The notes below the pieces were generated by a model. That model did no database searches. It saw only the letters and a list, made by a program, of their open reading frames with translations, and was not told the DNA's origin. The translations under genes were made by a program, and so were the position numbers. Below are positions 30,220 to 40,948 of a stretch of 64,000 nt of DNA, piece by piece; position 1 is the first letter of the stretch, and each line of letters opens with the position of its first letter. The DNA comes from Vicinamibacterales bacterium (GTDB lineage Bacteria > Acidobacteriota > Vicinamibacteria > Vicinamibacterales > UBA8438). The stretch is from positions 34,286 through 98,285 of the forward strand of contig CATQHX010000004.1 of the NCBI GenBank assembly GCA_958296065.1, read 5' to 3'.

Positions 30220-31974
30220 ATGCGCGAGCGCGTGACGGAGCACAAGCGCGGCGGCCTGAAGGAGCTGCCGGCCACCGCGATCTGCGGGAACGACATCACC
30301 TCGTCCTGCCTCTACGTCTCGGCGCTGGCAATCATCTACGCCGGGAAGTGGGCCTGGGTCTCGCTGCTGATAGTCGCCGGCGTACTGTTCCTGTATCGGC
30401 GGATCTATGCCGAAGTCGTCGGTGCGTTGCCGCTCAACGGCGGCGCCTACAACGCGCTTCTCAACACGACGAGCAAGTCGCTGGCGTCGATGGCGGCGTG
30501 CCTGACCATCCTGTCGTACACCGCCACCGCAGTGATCTCGGCCAACGAAGCGATGCACTATGGCCACGGCATCTGGCCGGGACTGCCGGTGATTCCGGCC
30601 ACGGTCGTGCTCCTGGCCGTCTTCATGCTCCTGACCATCATCGGCATTACCGAGTCGTCGAAGGTGGCGGTAGGCATCTTTCTCTTTCACCTTGCCACGC
30701 TGACGGTGCTGCTGCTGGCGGGCGGGCTCTGGCTTCTGACCAACGGATTGGAAGTTCTCTCATCGAACTTCGCCGCGCCGTCGGAGCAGGGCCTGATGGC
30801 GGCGCTCTTCTTCGGCTTCGCCGCCTCGATGCTCGGTATCTCCGGGTTCGAAAGCTCTGCCAACTTCGTGGAGGAACAGGCCGAGGACGTCTTCCCGAAG
30901 ACGCTCCGCAACATGTGGGTCGCGGTGAGCGTCTTCAACCCGACGCTCGCCCTGCTGGCATTGGCGCTGGTGCCGATTCCCGACGTGGCGCCGAACGAAG
31001 AGGCGCTGCTGGCGCATATGGGAGGCATCGCGGCGGGTGAATGGCTGGCCCGGCTGATCTCGGTCGACGCGATTCTGGTGCTGAGCGGGGCCGTTCTCAC
31101 CTCCTACGTGGGAGTGACCGGGCTGGTGCGGCGGATGACGCTGGACCGCTGCCTTCCGCAGTTCCTCCTGAAGAGCAACCCGCGCCGCACGTATCATCGC
31201 ATCGTCGTCCTGTTCTTCTGCGTCTGCGTGTCGATACTCTTCATCACGGAGGGTGAGCTCGAAGCGCTGGCCGGGGTCTACACACTCTCGTTTCTCTCGG
31301 TGATGGCGCTGTTCGGCGTCGGAAACATTCTTCTCAAGGTCAAGCGCGCCGGCCTTCCCCGTTCCGAACGCGCGGCCTGGCCGGCCGTCATCCTCGCCAG
31401 CGCGCTGACCTCCCTCGGCCTGGCCGGCAACGTCGTCATGAACCCCGACTACGTATGGGTGCTGGCGGAGTACCTGGTCCCGACGCTGCTGGTCGTGGCC
31501 ATCATGCTGGGACGCATCGGCCTGCTGAAGGCCTGTCTCTTCGTCGTGCAGGCGCTCAGCGAGAGAATCAGGAAGATCACCGGCGGGGTCTCGGAATCGC
31601 TGCGGGAACGCATCCACGCGATCAACAGCCAGCAGTTCGTGTTCTTCACCCGCGGCGACAACGTTCACAATCTCAACAGGGTGATTCTGTATGTGCTCCG
31701 CAACGAGCACACCAGCCGGATCAAGGTGGTCACCGTGGTCGGCGACGGTGACGACCCTCCACCCAAGCTGGAAAGCGACATCGGGTTTCTCAACGAGGCG
31801 TACCCGGACATCGATATCGAGCTCGTGGTGATCAGGGGGCGCTTCGGACCCGAGCTCATACAACGGCTCTCGAGGGAATGGCGGGTTCCGACCAACTTCA
31901 TGTTCATCGGCTCGCCCGGCGACCACTTCGTCTACGGTCTGGCCGAGCTCGGCGGCGTGCGGCTGATTATCTGA
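30220..31974 (+). CDS. APC-superfamily amino-acid-type permease with C-terminal cytosolic domain
   Basis: A 584-residue membrane protein. The N-terminus (LPATAICGNDITSSCLYVSA) and GALPLNGGAYNALLN belong to the APC transporter fold, with about twelve membrane helices up to residue 450. The last 130 residues are soluble: QFVFFTRGDNVHNLNRVILY, IKVVTVVGDGDDPPP, FNFMFIG-like strands. This resembles a universal-stress-protein-like regulatory domain found behind some permeases. GFESSANFVEEQ (about residues 209-220) is a conserved membrane motif. Substrate not identifiable. The TonB gene upstream ends 169 bp earlier; promoter unknown. Confidence 0.85.
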   Translation: MRERVTEHKRGGLKELPATAICGNDITSSCLYVSALAIIYAGKWAWVSLLIVAGVLFLYRRIYAEVVGALPLNGGAYNALLNTTSKSLASMAACLTILSYTATAVISANEAMHYGHGIWPGLPVIPATVVLLAVFMLLTIIGITESSKVAVGIFLFHLATLTVLLLAGGLWLLTNGLEVLSSNFAAPSEQGLMAALFFGFAASMLGISGFESSANFVEEQAEDVFPKTLRNMWVAVSVFNPTLALLALALVPIPDVAPNEEALLAHMGGIAAGEWLARLISVDAILVLSGAVLTSYVGVTGLVRRMTLDRCLPQFLLKSNPRRTYHRIVVLFFCVCVSILFITEGELEALAGVYTLSFLSVMALFGVGNILLKVKRAGLPRSERAAWPAVILASALTSLGLAGNVVMNPDYVWVLAEYLVPTLLVVAIMLGRIGLLKACLFVVQALSERIRKITGGVSESLRERIHAINSQQFVFFTRGDNVHNLNRVILYVLRNEHTSRIKVVTVVGDGDDPPPKLESDIGFLNEAYPDIDIELVVIRGRFGPELIQRLSREWRVPTNFMFIGSPGDHFVYGLAELGGVRLII

Positions 31975-32059
31975 CGCGCGTCGCGGGACGTCGGAAGCCT
32001 GCCGCAAGACCGAGGTCGGCATGGGCTCGTCCCGAAGGCGTCGAGTACGATGAAGAGTC

Positions 32060-32872
32060 GTGATTGCGCACCGCGTCAACCGCGAAGCGGTCGTCGTGCT
32101 CGGTTGGGGGCGTGCGATTCTGATGCAACTCGCGCATCCCCTCGTTGCTGCGGGTGTCGGTGGCCACAGCCGGTTCGACGCCGGACCGCTGGCGTACATA
32201 CAGCGCATGCGCCGGACGATCGGGGCGATGCTGTCCCTTACGTTCGGGACCGAGTCGGAAATACGCGGCACGGCGGATCGGATCAACGCGATTCACCGGC
32301 GCGTGCATGGTCGCCTGGAGCGCGCGGTTGGCCGCTACCCGGCCGGTACCCCTTACGATGCGACGGATCCGACGCTGCTGGCCTGGGTTCACGCCACGCT
32401 GATCGACAGCCAGCTTCGTACCTATGCACTGTTCGTCGGGCCGCTGACGGCCGATGAAAGGGATCGTTACTGTGCAGAGGCGGCTCGGCTCGGCCCGCTG
32501 CTGGGCGTCCGGGCGGAGTCGCTGCCGGGTACGGCGGCCCGGCTCGACCGCTATATGGAAGAAATGGAGAGGGAAGAGCGTCTCGTGATCGGAGAGCAGG
32601 CGCGCAGGCTGGCGCAGGCTCTCCTGGCGCCGCCGGGCGGAACCTGCGTCGCACCGGCTCTGTGGCTGGGTCGGCTGGCTACGCTGGGCCTGCTGCCGGC
32701 GCCCATACGTGATCGGTACGGTTTCGTGTGGCGTGCGCGGGACACGCGGCGGCTGCGATCGGTTGCCGCGGTAATGCGCGCCACCCGCCGGGTGCTGCCG
32801 CCGGCTTTGCGCGAGTGGCCCGCCGGGCGGAAGGCGGCAGGAGCGGGTTGGAAGCGACAGCGCGACGATTAG
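32060..32872 (+). CDS. MpaB-like oxygenase (DUF2236)
   Basis: A 270-residue protein starting at GTG 32060. It carries AILMQLAHPLVAAGVGGHSR near the N-terminus and LLAWVHATLIDSQLRTYALF in the middle, the conserved His-containing helices of the DUF2236 family. That family includes fungal MpaB and the haem-containing latex-clearing protein Lcp, so this may be a haem-dependent oxygenase acting on a hydrophobic substrate. The length is typical for the short bacterial members. It lies 85 bp after the permease gene on the same strand. It ends in TAG. Confidence 0.82.
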   Translation: MIAHRVNREAVVVLGWGRAILMQLAHPLVAAGVGGHSRFDAGPLAYIQRMRRTIGAMLSLTFGTESEIRGTADRINAIHRRVHGRLERAVGRYPAGTPYDATDPTLLAWVHATLIDSQLRTYALFVGPLTADERDRYCAEAARLGPLLGVRAESLPGTAARLDRYMEEMEREERLVIGEQARRLAQALLAPPGGTCVAPALWLGRLATLGLLPAPIRDRYGFVWRARDTRRLRSVAAVMRATRRVLPPALREWPAGRKAAGAGWKRQRDD

Positions 32873-33059
32873 GCGAAAAGCCCGAAAAAGATCGCAAATC
32901 CTGCTACCTGCTGATAGAATGAACAGGTTTAACTGAAACTGTGAAGCCCGCTCCGGCGTCTTTCCTGACAGGGGCTCGACGCGCGTCGGGGCCCTGCGCC
33001 GAAAAAAAGACGTCCGGCGCCGCCGATACTCCGTACAGCGACCTGAAGGAGCTACCAGC

Positions 33060-34796
<1,737 letters not shown>

Positions 34797-34880
34797 CAGT
34801 CCGTGGTGAACCCCGCGTCGCACCGAGAACGGCGAGGCGCCCGCGCGGCAAGGCGCGACGAGTAAGCATGTGTAGTTCCC

Positions 34881-34923
34881 GACGCCAGCTCTGGCCCTTG
34901 GCGGGCCGGGGCTGGCGTTTTTT
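34881..34923 (+). terminator. Rho-independent terminator of rpoD
   Basis: ACGCCAGC and GCTGGCGT form the outer stem, GGCCC and GGGCC an inner stem, followed at once by six T. It lies 85 bp after the rpoD stop. This is the clearest intrinsic terminator in the window. Confidence 0.9.
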
Positions 34924-34943
34924 CATGCGGTCCTTGTTCCCAT

Positions 34944-34974
34944 TTCAGGAAAACTTCAGGAAATATTCAGAAAC
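34944..34974 (+). promoter_or_regulatory. three 11-bp direct repeats upstream of a TonB receptor
   Basis: TTCAGGAAAAC, TTCAGGAAATA and TTCAGAAAC start at 34944, 34955 and 34966, exactly 11 bp apart. Same-face head-to-tail half-sites at 11-bp spacing are the hallmark of OmpR/PhoB-type response-regulator binding. The array ends 30 bp before the ATG of the receptor gene. No response-regulator gene is in the window. Confidence 0.5.
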
Positions 34975-35004
34975 GCCGCGGGCCATCGGGGCTAACTTGC
35001 CTGG

Positions 35005-37344
35005 ATGCCCACTACCCGCAGCGCGTCGTTCTGGATGGTCGTCTTTTCCCTTTCGCTTGCATCCACCGGCGTTGCTTCCGCGCAGTCGACCGGCAGCTTG
35101 ACCGGGACGGTCGTCGACGAAACCGGCGGCGTGCTTCCCGGCGTCGCCGTCACCGTACAGGCCGATGCAGTTCAGCTTGAAGCCGTCACCGATGACACTG
35201 GCGCATGGCGCGTCGAGGGCGTGCCGGAGGGAACGGCAAGTCTCACGTTCCGGCTGGTGAACTTCTCCACGCTGCGCCGCGACATCGAGGTGGCCGCCGG
35301 TGACAACCGCGCCGATGCGGTCTTGACCCTCGGGTTGATCGCAGACGTGGTGGTCACCGGCAGCCGGACGTTCCGCAACATCGCGGATCTGGAAAACCCG
35401 CGCGAGAACCTGGTGGGCGTCGCCACGTCGGCCAGCATGGGCGCCATCACCGCCGAGCAGCTCGAGGCGCGGCCCATCATGCGCCCCGGCGAGGTCCTCG
35501 AAGCGGTGCCGGGCTTCATCGCCAGTCAGCACAGCGGCGAGGGCAAGGCCAACCAGTACTACCTCCGCGGCTTCAATCTGGACCACGGTTCCGACTTCGC
35601 GACCACCCTCGCCGGCGTGCCGATGAATGAGTCTTCCGGCGCGCACGCGCACGGCTACAGCGACGTGAACCTGCTCATCCCCGAGCTCGTCAGCGGGGTG
35701 CAGTACACCAAGGGGCCGTACTTCGCCGAGCATGGTGACTTCTCCGCCGCGGGCTCGGCGAATATAAGCTACGTGAACGTGCTCGACCGTCCGCTGCTGA
35801 GTCTCAGCAGCGGCGGGCAGGGGTGGGGGCGCGTGTTCGGCGCGGTCTCGCCGCAGGTCGGCGCCGGCAACGTGCTGATGGCCCTGGAGCTGAGCACGAA
35901 CGACGGCCCCTGGGAGCTGCCCGACAACATGCGCAAGGTGAACACCGTCGTGCGCTACAGCCAGGGCGACCTGACGAACGGGTTCTCCATCACGGGTATG
36001 GGATACAAGGCCGACTGGAACGCGACCGACCAGATCCCGCTACGCGCGGTCGAGGCGGGAAGCCTGTCACGATTCGGCGCCATCGACGACACCGACGCCG
36101 GCCGGACCTCCCGCTACAGCCTGGCGTTCGACGGGCTGCAATCGAGCGGGGCGGCATCGACCCGCCTGACCGCCTACACCCTGCAGGGCGCGTTGAACCT
36201 GTTTCAGAACTTCACCTACTTCCTGGAAAACCCGATCGACGGCGATCAGATCGAGCAGGAGGGGCGGCGGTGGGTCTCCGGCGCGCGGCTCGTGCACCGG
36301 CGTCTCGCAGACGCGTTCGACCGGCCGACGGAGTACGCCGCCGGTGCATCCTTTCGGCATGACGCGGTGGACACGGTCGGCTTGCACAGGACGGTGGGCC
36401 GGCGACGCACCGGAGCCATACGCAACGACGCAGTGCAGCAGAGCACGGTCGGGCTGTTCGGGCAGAGCGAGATCGAGTGGACCCGCGTCTTCCGGACCAC
36501 CCTCGGCGTCCGGGGCGACTTCTATCGCTACTCGGTCGACGCGCTGCGGGCCCTCAACACCGGCTCGGGCACGTCGGGGCTGATCAGCCCCAAGCTGACC
36601 GCGGTGCTGGGTCCGTGGCAGGGTACCGAGCTCTACCTGAACTACGGCCACGGGTTCCACAGCAACGACCCGCGGGCCGCAACGACGGTGGTCGACCCGG
36701 TCAGCGGCGAGCGGGTGGACAGCGAGGACCCGCTCGTGCCGGCCCGCGGGGCCGAGATCGGCCTGCGCACCGTTTCGTTGCGCGGCCTGCAGTCGACCGT
36801 CGCTTTGTGGTACCTGACCTTCGACTCCGAGCTCATCTTCGTCGGCGACGCCGGCGTCGCGGAGGCCAGCCGCCCCAGCCGGCGCCTCGGGGTGGAATGG
36901 ACGAACTACGTGCGGCTGGCGAGCTGGCTGACCGGCGAGCTGGACCTCTCGCTGTCGCGGGCGCGCTTCTCCGACCTCGACCCGGCCGGCGATTTCATTC
37001 CGGGCGCGCTCGATCGGGTCATCGGCGGAACGCTTACCGTGGCGCCGGCGCGGCGCGTCTTCGGCGGCGTGCGGCTGCGCCACTTCGGCCCGCGTCCGCT
37101 CATCGAGGACAACAGCGTGCAGTCCGAGGCGACGACGATCCTGAACGGCGAGGTCGGCTTTCGCCTCAACGACCGCCTCGACGTCGTTCTGGAGGTCTTC
37201 AACCTGCTCGACAGCGACGTATCCGACATCGACTACTTCTACACGTCGCGCCTGCCGGGGGAGCCGGCGGCCGGCGTGGACGACATCCACTTCCATCCGT
37301 CGATTCCCCGCACGGCACGCGTGATGCTGAATGTCGACTTCTGA
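35005..37344 (+). CDS. TonB-dependent receptor with carboxypeptidase-regulatory-like domain
   Basis: A 779-residue receptor, shorter than the Oar-like ones in this window. A signal peptide ends TGVASAQ, then TGTVVDETGGVLPGVAVTV (regulatory-like domain), then a plug with ANQYYLRGFNLDHGSDFAT and VQYTKGPYFAEHGDFSAAGS, then a 22-strand-type barrel with a C-terminal Phe (ARVMLNVDF). The HG-rich plug motif is typical of receptors for small ligands such as metal chelates, but the ligand cannot be named. Three 11-bp repeats just upstream suggest control by a two-component regulator. Confidence 0.9.
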   Translation: MPTTRSASFWMVVFSLSLASTGVASAQSTGSLTGTVVDETGGVLPGVAVTVQADAVQLEAVTDDTGAWRVEGVPEGTASLTFRLVNFSTLRRDIEVAAGDNRADAVLTLGLIADVVVTGSRTFRNIADLENPRENLVGVATSASMGAITAEQLEARPIMRPGEVLEAVPGFIASQHSGEGKANQYYLRGFNLDHGSDFATTLAGVPMNESSGAHAHGYSDVNLLIPELVSGVQYTKGPYFAEHGDFSAAGSANISYVNVLDRPLLSLSSGGQGWGRVFGAVSPQVGAGNVLMALELSTNDGPWELPDNMRKVNTVVRYSQGDLTNGFSITGMGYKADWNATDQIPLRAVEAGSLSRFGAIDDTDAGRTSRYSLAFDGLQSSGAASTRLTAYTLQGALNLFQNFTYFLENPIDGDQIEQEGRRWVSGARLVHRRLADAFDRPTEYAAGASFRHDAVDTVGLHRTVGRRRTGAIRNDAVQQSTVGLFGQSEIEWTRVFRTTLGVRGDFYRYSVDALRALNTGSGTSGLISPKLTAVLGPWQGTELYLNYGHGFHSNDPRAATTVVDPVSGERVDSEDPLVPARGAEIGLRTVSLRGLQSTVALWYLTFDSELIFVGDAGVAEASRPSRRLGVEWTNYVRLASWLTGELDLSLSRARFSDLDPAGDFIPGALDRVIGGTLTVAPARRVFGGVRLRHFGPRPLIEDNSVQSEATTILNGEVGFRLNDRLDVVLEVFNLLDSDVSDIDYFYTSRLPGEPAAGVDDIHFHPSIPRTARVMLNVDF

Positions 37345-37433
37345 CAGGCCAGATAATCCGCGGTCATGCCGGTGACGCGAGCCAGGCTCGGCAGTGGCCG
37401 TCGACAGCTCGCTGGACATGCCAGAATGGCAGG

Positions 37434-38312
37434 GTGAACGTCTTTCTGGTTGATGGGACCTACGAGTTGTTCCGTCACTTCTACGCCGTGCCGCGCGCGA
37501 CCAGCGCCGACGGGATCGAGATCGGCGCCGTGCGCGGCGTTGTCGGGTCTCTGCTGGGGATGCTGGAAGAGGGCGTCACCCACATCGGGGTGGCGACGGA
37601 TCACGTCGTCGAGTCGTTCCGCAACGAGCTCTGGCCGGGCTACAAGACCAGCGAGGGTCTGGATCCGGAGGTGCTGAGTCAGTTCCAGCCGTTGGAGGAT
37701 GCCCTCGAGGCGCTGGGCCTCGTCGTCTGGAAGACGGTGAAGTACGAGGCGGATGACGCGCTCGCTTCCGCCGCCGTTCGCGCCGCGGCCTGCCGGGGGG
37801 TAGAGCAGGTCTTTGTCTGCACGCCCGACAAGGACCTGGCGCAGGTGGTCGAAGGCAGCCGTATCGTGCAGTTCGACCGGCGCTCCGGCTCCGTGCGCGA
37901 CGCGGAGGGCGTGCGGGAGAAGTTCGGCGTCGGTCCGGTGTCCATCCCGGACTACCTGGCGTTGATGGGAGACTCGGCGGACGGATTCCCCGGTGTGAAG
38001 GGCTGGGGAGCCAAGTCTGCTGCGACGGTCCTCGCCCGCTATCCGCACCTGGAGCACATTCCCGACGACGCAGCGGCCTGGGACGTGCGCGTGCGCGGCG
38101 CCGAGCGGCTGGCCCGCGCGCTGGCCGGCGCGCGTGAAGAGGCGGTCCTGTTTCGCGACCTGGCGACCCTGCGCACGTCGCTGCCCGTCTTCGAGGACCT
38201 CGAGAACCTGCGCTGGAACGGGCCCGAGCCGCGATTCTTCGACCTCTGCGCCCGAATCAACGCTCCCGGCTACTTCCGGCGCGCACAGGCCGCGGCGCCG
38301 GCGCGCGGGTGA
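37434..38312 (+). CDS. 5'-3' exonuclease (FEN/PolA N-domain type), stand-alone
   Basis: A 292-residue protein starting at GTG 37434. It matches the flap-endonuclease domain of DNA polymerase I without the polymerase. Acidic metal-binding motifs are VFLVDGTYELFRHF, KYEADDALASAA and CTPDKDLAQVV. MGDSADGFPGVKGWGAKSAA is the helix-hairpin-helix DNA-binding element with its conserved Asp. Stand-alone versions remove RNA primers or flaps alongside PolA. Convergent with the ABC ATPase gene downstream. It may be transcribed from its own promoter in 37345-37433. Confidence 0.9.
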   Translation: MNVFLVDGTYELFRHFYAVPRATSADGIEIGAVRGVVGSLLGMLEEGVTHIGVATDHVVESFRNELWPGYKTSEGLDPEVLSQFQPLEDALEALGLVVWKTVKYEADDALASAAVRAAACRGVEQVFVCTPDKDLAQVVEGSRIVQFDRRSGSVRDAEGVREKFGVGPVSIPDYLALMGDSADGFPGVKGWGAKSAATVLARYPHLEHIPDDAAAWDVRVRGAERLARALAGAREEAVLFRDLATLRTSLPVFEDLENLRWNGPEPRFFDLCARINAPGYFRRAQAAAPARG

Positions 38313-38362
38313 CCAGCGTCAGGCAAGTCGCACCCGGCGGCGCCGAATGACGCGCACGCTGC

Positions 38363-39055
38363 TCACGCGGCAGCAGCGACCGCCAGCCGGCCGTCGAACA
38401 AGTGGATCTCCCGCATGGCGTGCTCCGCGTAGCGCGGATCGTGGGTCACCATGCAGATGGTCGAGCCCTCGTCGTGCAGCGTCTGCAGCAACCCCATCAC
38501 CGCCTCGCCGTTCTTCGAGTCGAGGTTGCCGGTCGGCTCGTCCGCCAGCAGTATCGACGGCTGCCCGGCGACCGCCCGCGCCACCGCCACGCGCTGTTGC
38601 TGCCCGCCGGAGAGCTGGCTCGGCAGGTGCTTCGCGCGATGGGCCATCTCCACCTTCTCGAGCGCCTCGGTCACCCGCTCGCGTCGCTCGGCCGGCTTCA
38701 TGCCGCGGTAGGTGAGCGGCAGCTCGACGTTCTCGTAGACCGTCAGGTCGCCGATGAGGTTGAAGCTCTGGAAGATGAAGCCGATCTCCCGGTTGCGGGT
38801 CCGCGCCCGGTCGGCCTGGCTCAGTTGCGCCACTGGCCGCCCGTTCAGCGTGTAGTCGCCCGCCGTCGGCGAGTCGAGCAGCCCGAGTATCGACAGCAGC
38901 GTAGACTTGCCGCAGCCGGAGGGGCCGGAAATGGCGACGTACTCGCCCGGGTGGATGTCGAGGGTGACATCTTCGAGGGCGTGCGTCTCGACCTCGTCCG
39001 TATAGAAGATCTTCGAGACGTTCTGCAACTGAATCAGGGCCGGCGCTTCGCTCAT
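38363..39055 (-). CDS. ABC transporter ATPase, LolD/MacB type
   Basis: A 230-residue nucleotide-binding protein. Walker A is GPSGCGKSTL, the Q-loop is IGFIFQSFNL, the signature LSGGQQQRVAVARAV, Walker B ILLADEPTGNLDS and the switch His is in CMVTHDPRYAE. It is the last gene of a minus-strand run: PadR regulator, adaptor, this ATPase. In MacAB-type exporters the ATPase works with an FtsX-like permease and a HlyD-like adaptor, but no permease gene is adjacent here; the neighbour downstream is a convergent exonuclease. Confidence 0.93.
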   Translation of the reverse strand: MSEAPALIQLQNVSKIFYTDEVETHALEDVTLDIHPGEYVAISGPSGCGKSTLLSILGLLDSPTAGDYTLNGRPVAQLSQADRARTRNREIGFIFQSFNLIGDLTVYENVELPLTYRGMKPAERRERVTEALEKVEMAHRAKHLPSQLSGGQQQRVAVARAVAGQPSILLADEPTGNLDSKNGEAVMGLLQTLHDEGSTICMVTHDPRYAEHAMREIHLFDGRLAVAAAA

Positions 39056-39127
39056 CTCGACTCGCTCCGTTCGGACGTGATTCCTTGATCCCCGGTTTCG
39101 CCGCGCGCCCGACGCGGGAAGCCGTGC

Positions 39128-40381
39128 CTACTCGATACGCACCCGATCGAACTGGTCCCAGGTGGACATGTCGGAGAGGACCACGCGGTCTCCCGGTTGC
39201 AGGCCCTCCAGCACTTCGATGGTATTGACCGAGGCGCGGCCCAGACCCACGCGGGTGCGTGCGGCGTGCGTCCCGTCCTCCTCCACCTTGAACAAGCTGA
39301 CGACGCTCTCCTCCTGCCCGAACACCGGCCGGCCGACGAAGAGAATGTCGTCCATCCGCTCCAGCTCGATGGTGCCGTCGACCGTCAGGTCCGGGCGCGC
39401 TCCGCGCGGCAGCTCGCCGTCAAGGGCGACGTCGACCGTCACCGTCCCGTTCTCCACCGCCGGGTCGATCCGGGTGACCTGACCCGGAATGACTCCGTTG
39501 CGGGTGTCGACTGCCGCCGACTGGCCGAGCTGGATGTCCTTGGCCTGCGTCTCGGCGATGCGCAACTCTGCCTTCAGCACCGTCGGGTCGCCCACCCGGG
39601 CCAGGTTGGTTCCGGTGGTGACGCGCTGCCCCTCGTCGAGCGGCACCTGCTGCAGCACGCCGGGCATCCCCGCCCGCACGTGCAGGTCGTCGACCTGCTG
39701 CTGCCGCAGCTCGTGCAGTGTCCGCAGGCGGTCCACCTCGGCCTGCTCGACCGCGAGCTGCGCATCGACCGTGTCGGTGGCCATCTGCAGCCGTTCCTGC
39801 TCGATCCGGAACCGGGTGTCGTACTCCTGCACGGCCGCCTGCGACTTCTGCAGCTCCAGGGACGAGACGAGCCCCTGGGCGAAGAGCTGCTCGTCGGCGT
39901 CCGCCTGCAGCCGCGCCGTCTTGAGCTGGGCCTCCACGGTGGCCAGCGTCGCCTGCTGGTTCAGGATGTCGCGCTCCACTTCGACCTGCCGGTTGCTGTA
40001 GCGCGCTTCCGCCGCGTCCAGGTTCAGCCGCGCTTCGAGCGCGGTCTGCTCCACCTCCGGATTGCTCAGCTCGACGATGACGCTGTCGGCGGTGACCAGG
40101 GCGCCGGGGTGGATCACGATTCGCTCGACGGTGCCGTCGGTGGTGGCGGGGATCCAGCGGATCTGCTCCGGCACCAGGGTGCCGGTGCCGCGCACCTGCC
40201 GGACCATCGGGCCGCGCTGGACGGTATCCAGATAGATGGTGTCCCGGTCGACGCGCGGTGCGGCCGGTTCCAGGCGCGAGACGCCGACCGTGATCAGCAC
40301 GATGACGATGACCGAGGCGACGGCGTACACCGTCTGGCGGAACTTCTTCTTGCGGGCGAGATCGGGTCGGGCGATGTCCAT
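39128..40381 (-). CDS. periplasmic adaptor (MacA/HlyD family)
   Basis: A 417-residue membrane-fusion protein. A membrane anchor (TVYAVASVIVIVLITVGV, about residues 17-34) is followed by a lipoyl/barrel-sandwich half (GTVERIVIHPGALVTADS), a long alpha-helical hairpin (residues about 110-230) rich in Gln and Glu, the second lipoyl half (LHVRAGMPGVLQQVPLDEGQ) and beta-barrel domains. It should bridge an inner-membrane ABC transporter to an outer-membrane channel. It lies 72 bp before the ATPase gene, within the same operon. It ends in TAG. Confidence 0.92.
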   Translation of the reverse strand: MDIARPDLARKKKFRQTVYAVASVIVIVLITVGVSRLEPAAPRVDRDTIYLDTVQRGPMVRQVRGTGTLVPEQIRWIPATTDGTVERIVIHPGALVTADSVIVELSNPEVEQTALEARLNLDAAEARYSNRQVEVERDILNQQATLATVEAQLKTARLQADADEQLFAQGLVSSLELQKSQAAVQEYDTRFRIEQERLQMATDTVDAQLAVEQAEVDRLRTLHELRQQQVDDLHVRAGMPGVLQQVPLDEGQRVTTGTNLARVGDPTVLKAELRIAETQAKDIQLGQSAAVDTRNGVIPGQVTRIDPAVENGTVTVDVALDGELPRGARPDLTVDGTIELERMDDILFVGRPVFGQEESVVSLFKVEEDGTHAARTRVGLGRASVNTIEVLEGLQPGDRVVLSDMSTWDQFDRVRIE

Positions 40382-40534
40382 TGTCTTTACCGCCGGTGAC
40401 GCCGGGCGGGATGAAGCCCGGCGCCTGCTTGCCGGCTTAGACGATGCGGATGCCGAATTCGGTTCGTTGCCGCGTCCGTTCCCAAGTTGTATTCATGAGC
40501 GGCACCGGCGCGTCCGATTGCCTCGCAAACTCTG

Positions 40535-40864
40535 CTACGTTGCCTCCAGCACCCGTGCGATTGCCGTCGACATGCGGGTCCAGTGCGCGGTCTCGGCGTC
40601 GAGCTGACGCCGTCCCGCAGTCGTCAGCGCGTAGAACTTCGCCTGCCGGTTGTTGTCGGAGCTGCCCCAGGAGGCGGAGAGCAGGCCCTGCTGCTCCAGC
40701 CGATGCAGTGCCGGATAGAGCGAGCCCTGGTTGACCTGCAGCACTGCGTCCGAGATCTGCTGCAGCCGCTGCGCGATTCCCCAACCGTGGAGCGGCCCGA
40801 GGGCCAGCGTCTTCAGGATGAGCAGGTCGAGCGTCCCCTGCAGCAGGTCTGTCTTGGAGCGCAA
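40535..40864 (-). CDS. PadR-family transcriptional regulator
   Basis: A 109-residue repressor starting at TTG 40864 with AGGAG seven bases upstream. Typical PadR sequence: LLQGTLDLLILKTLALGPLHG, then QVNQGSLYPALHRLEQQGLL (recognition helix) and KFYALTTAGRRQL in the wing. It heads the adaptor/ATPase operon, and a CTAAT-N10-ATTAG dyad just upstream of its start predicts autorepression. It is a paralogue of the PadR at 44.1 kb: both have the QVxxGSLYPALHRL and RxAKFYALTxAGRRQL segments. It ends in TAG. Confidence 0.92.
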   Translation of the reverse strand: MRSKTDLLQGTLDLLILKTLALGPLHGWGIAQRLQQISDAVLQVNQGSLYPALHRLEQQGLLSASWGSSDNNRQAKFYALTTAGRRQLDAETAHWTRMSTAIARVLEAT

Positions 40865-40879
40865 CGCAATCTCCTGTCG

Positions 40880-40899
40880 CTAATCTACAAGAACATTAG
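40880..40899 (-). promoter_or_regulatory. PadR operator candidate
   Basis: CTAAT-N10-ATTAG is a 20-bp dyad placed 16 bp upstream of the TTG start of the padR gene. AT-rich dyads of this size in front of PadR genes are commonly autoregulatory. It differs from the GGTAGA/TCTACC dyad of the second PadR gene, so the two regulators may have separate sites. Confidence 0.5.
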
Positions 40900-40948
40900 A
40901 ACCGCGAGGGTGCCGGGTTGTCAAGCCGGCATCCCCCGTCGCCGCCGA

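Noticed and set aside
26940..30299. Very long minus-strand open frame opposite the second TonB receptor
   Set aside because: It is the high-GC shadow of the receptor gene. Its translation is low-complexity, rich in Arg, Ala, Val and His, and has no family motif, while the plus strand encodes a complete receptor.
34797..35004. Cobalamin or other riboswitch before the TonB receptor at 35 kb
   Set aside because: The space is filled by the rpoD terminator and the 11-bp repeats. I saw no conserved riboswitch core.
40401..40422. GC hairpin (GCCGGGC/GCCCGGC) upstream of the adaptor gene
   Set aside because: It is intergenic inside an operon with no T-run. Hairpins of this size are expected by chance at this GC content, so I did not annotate it.
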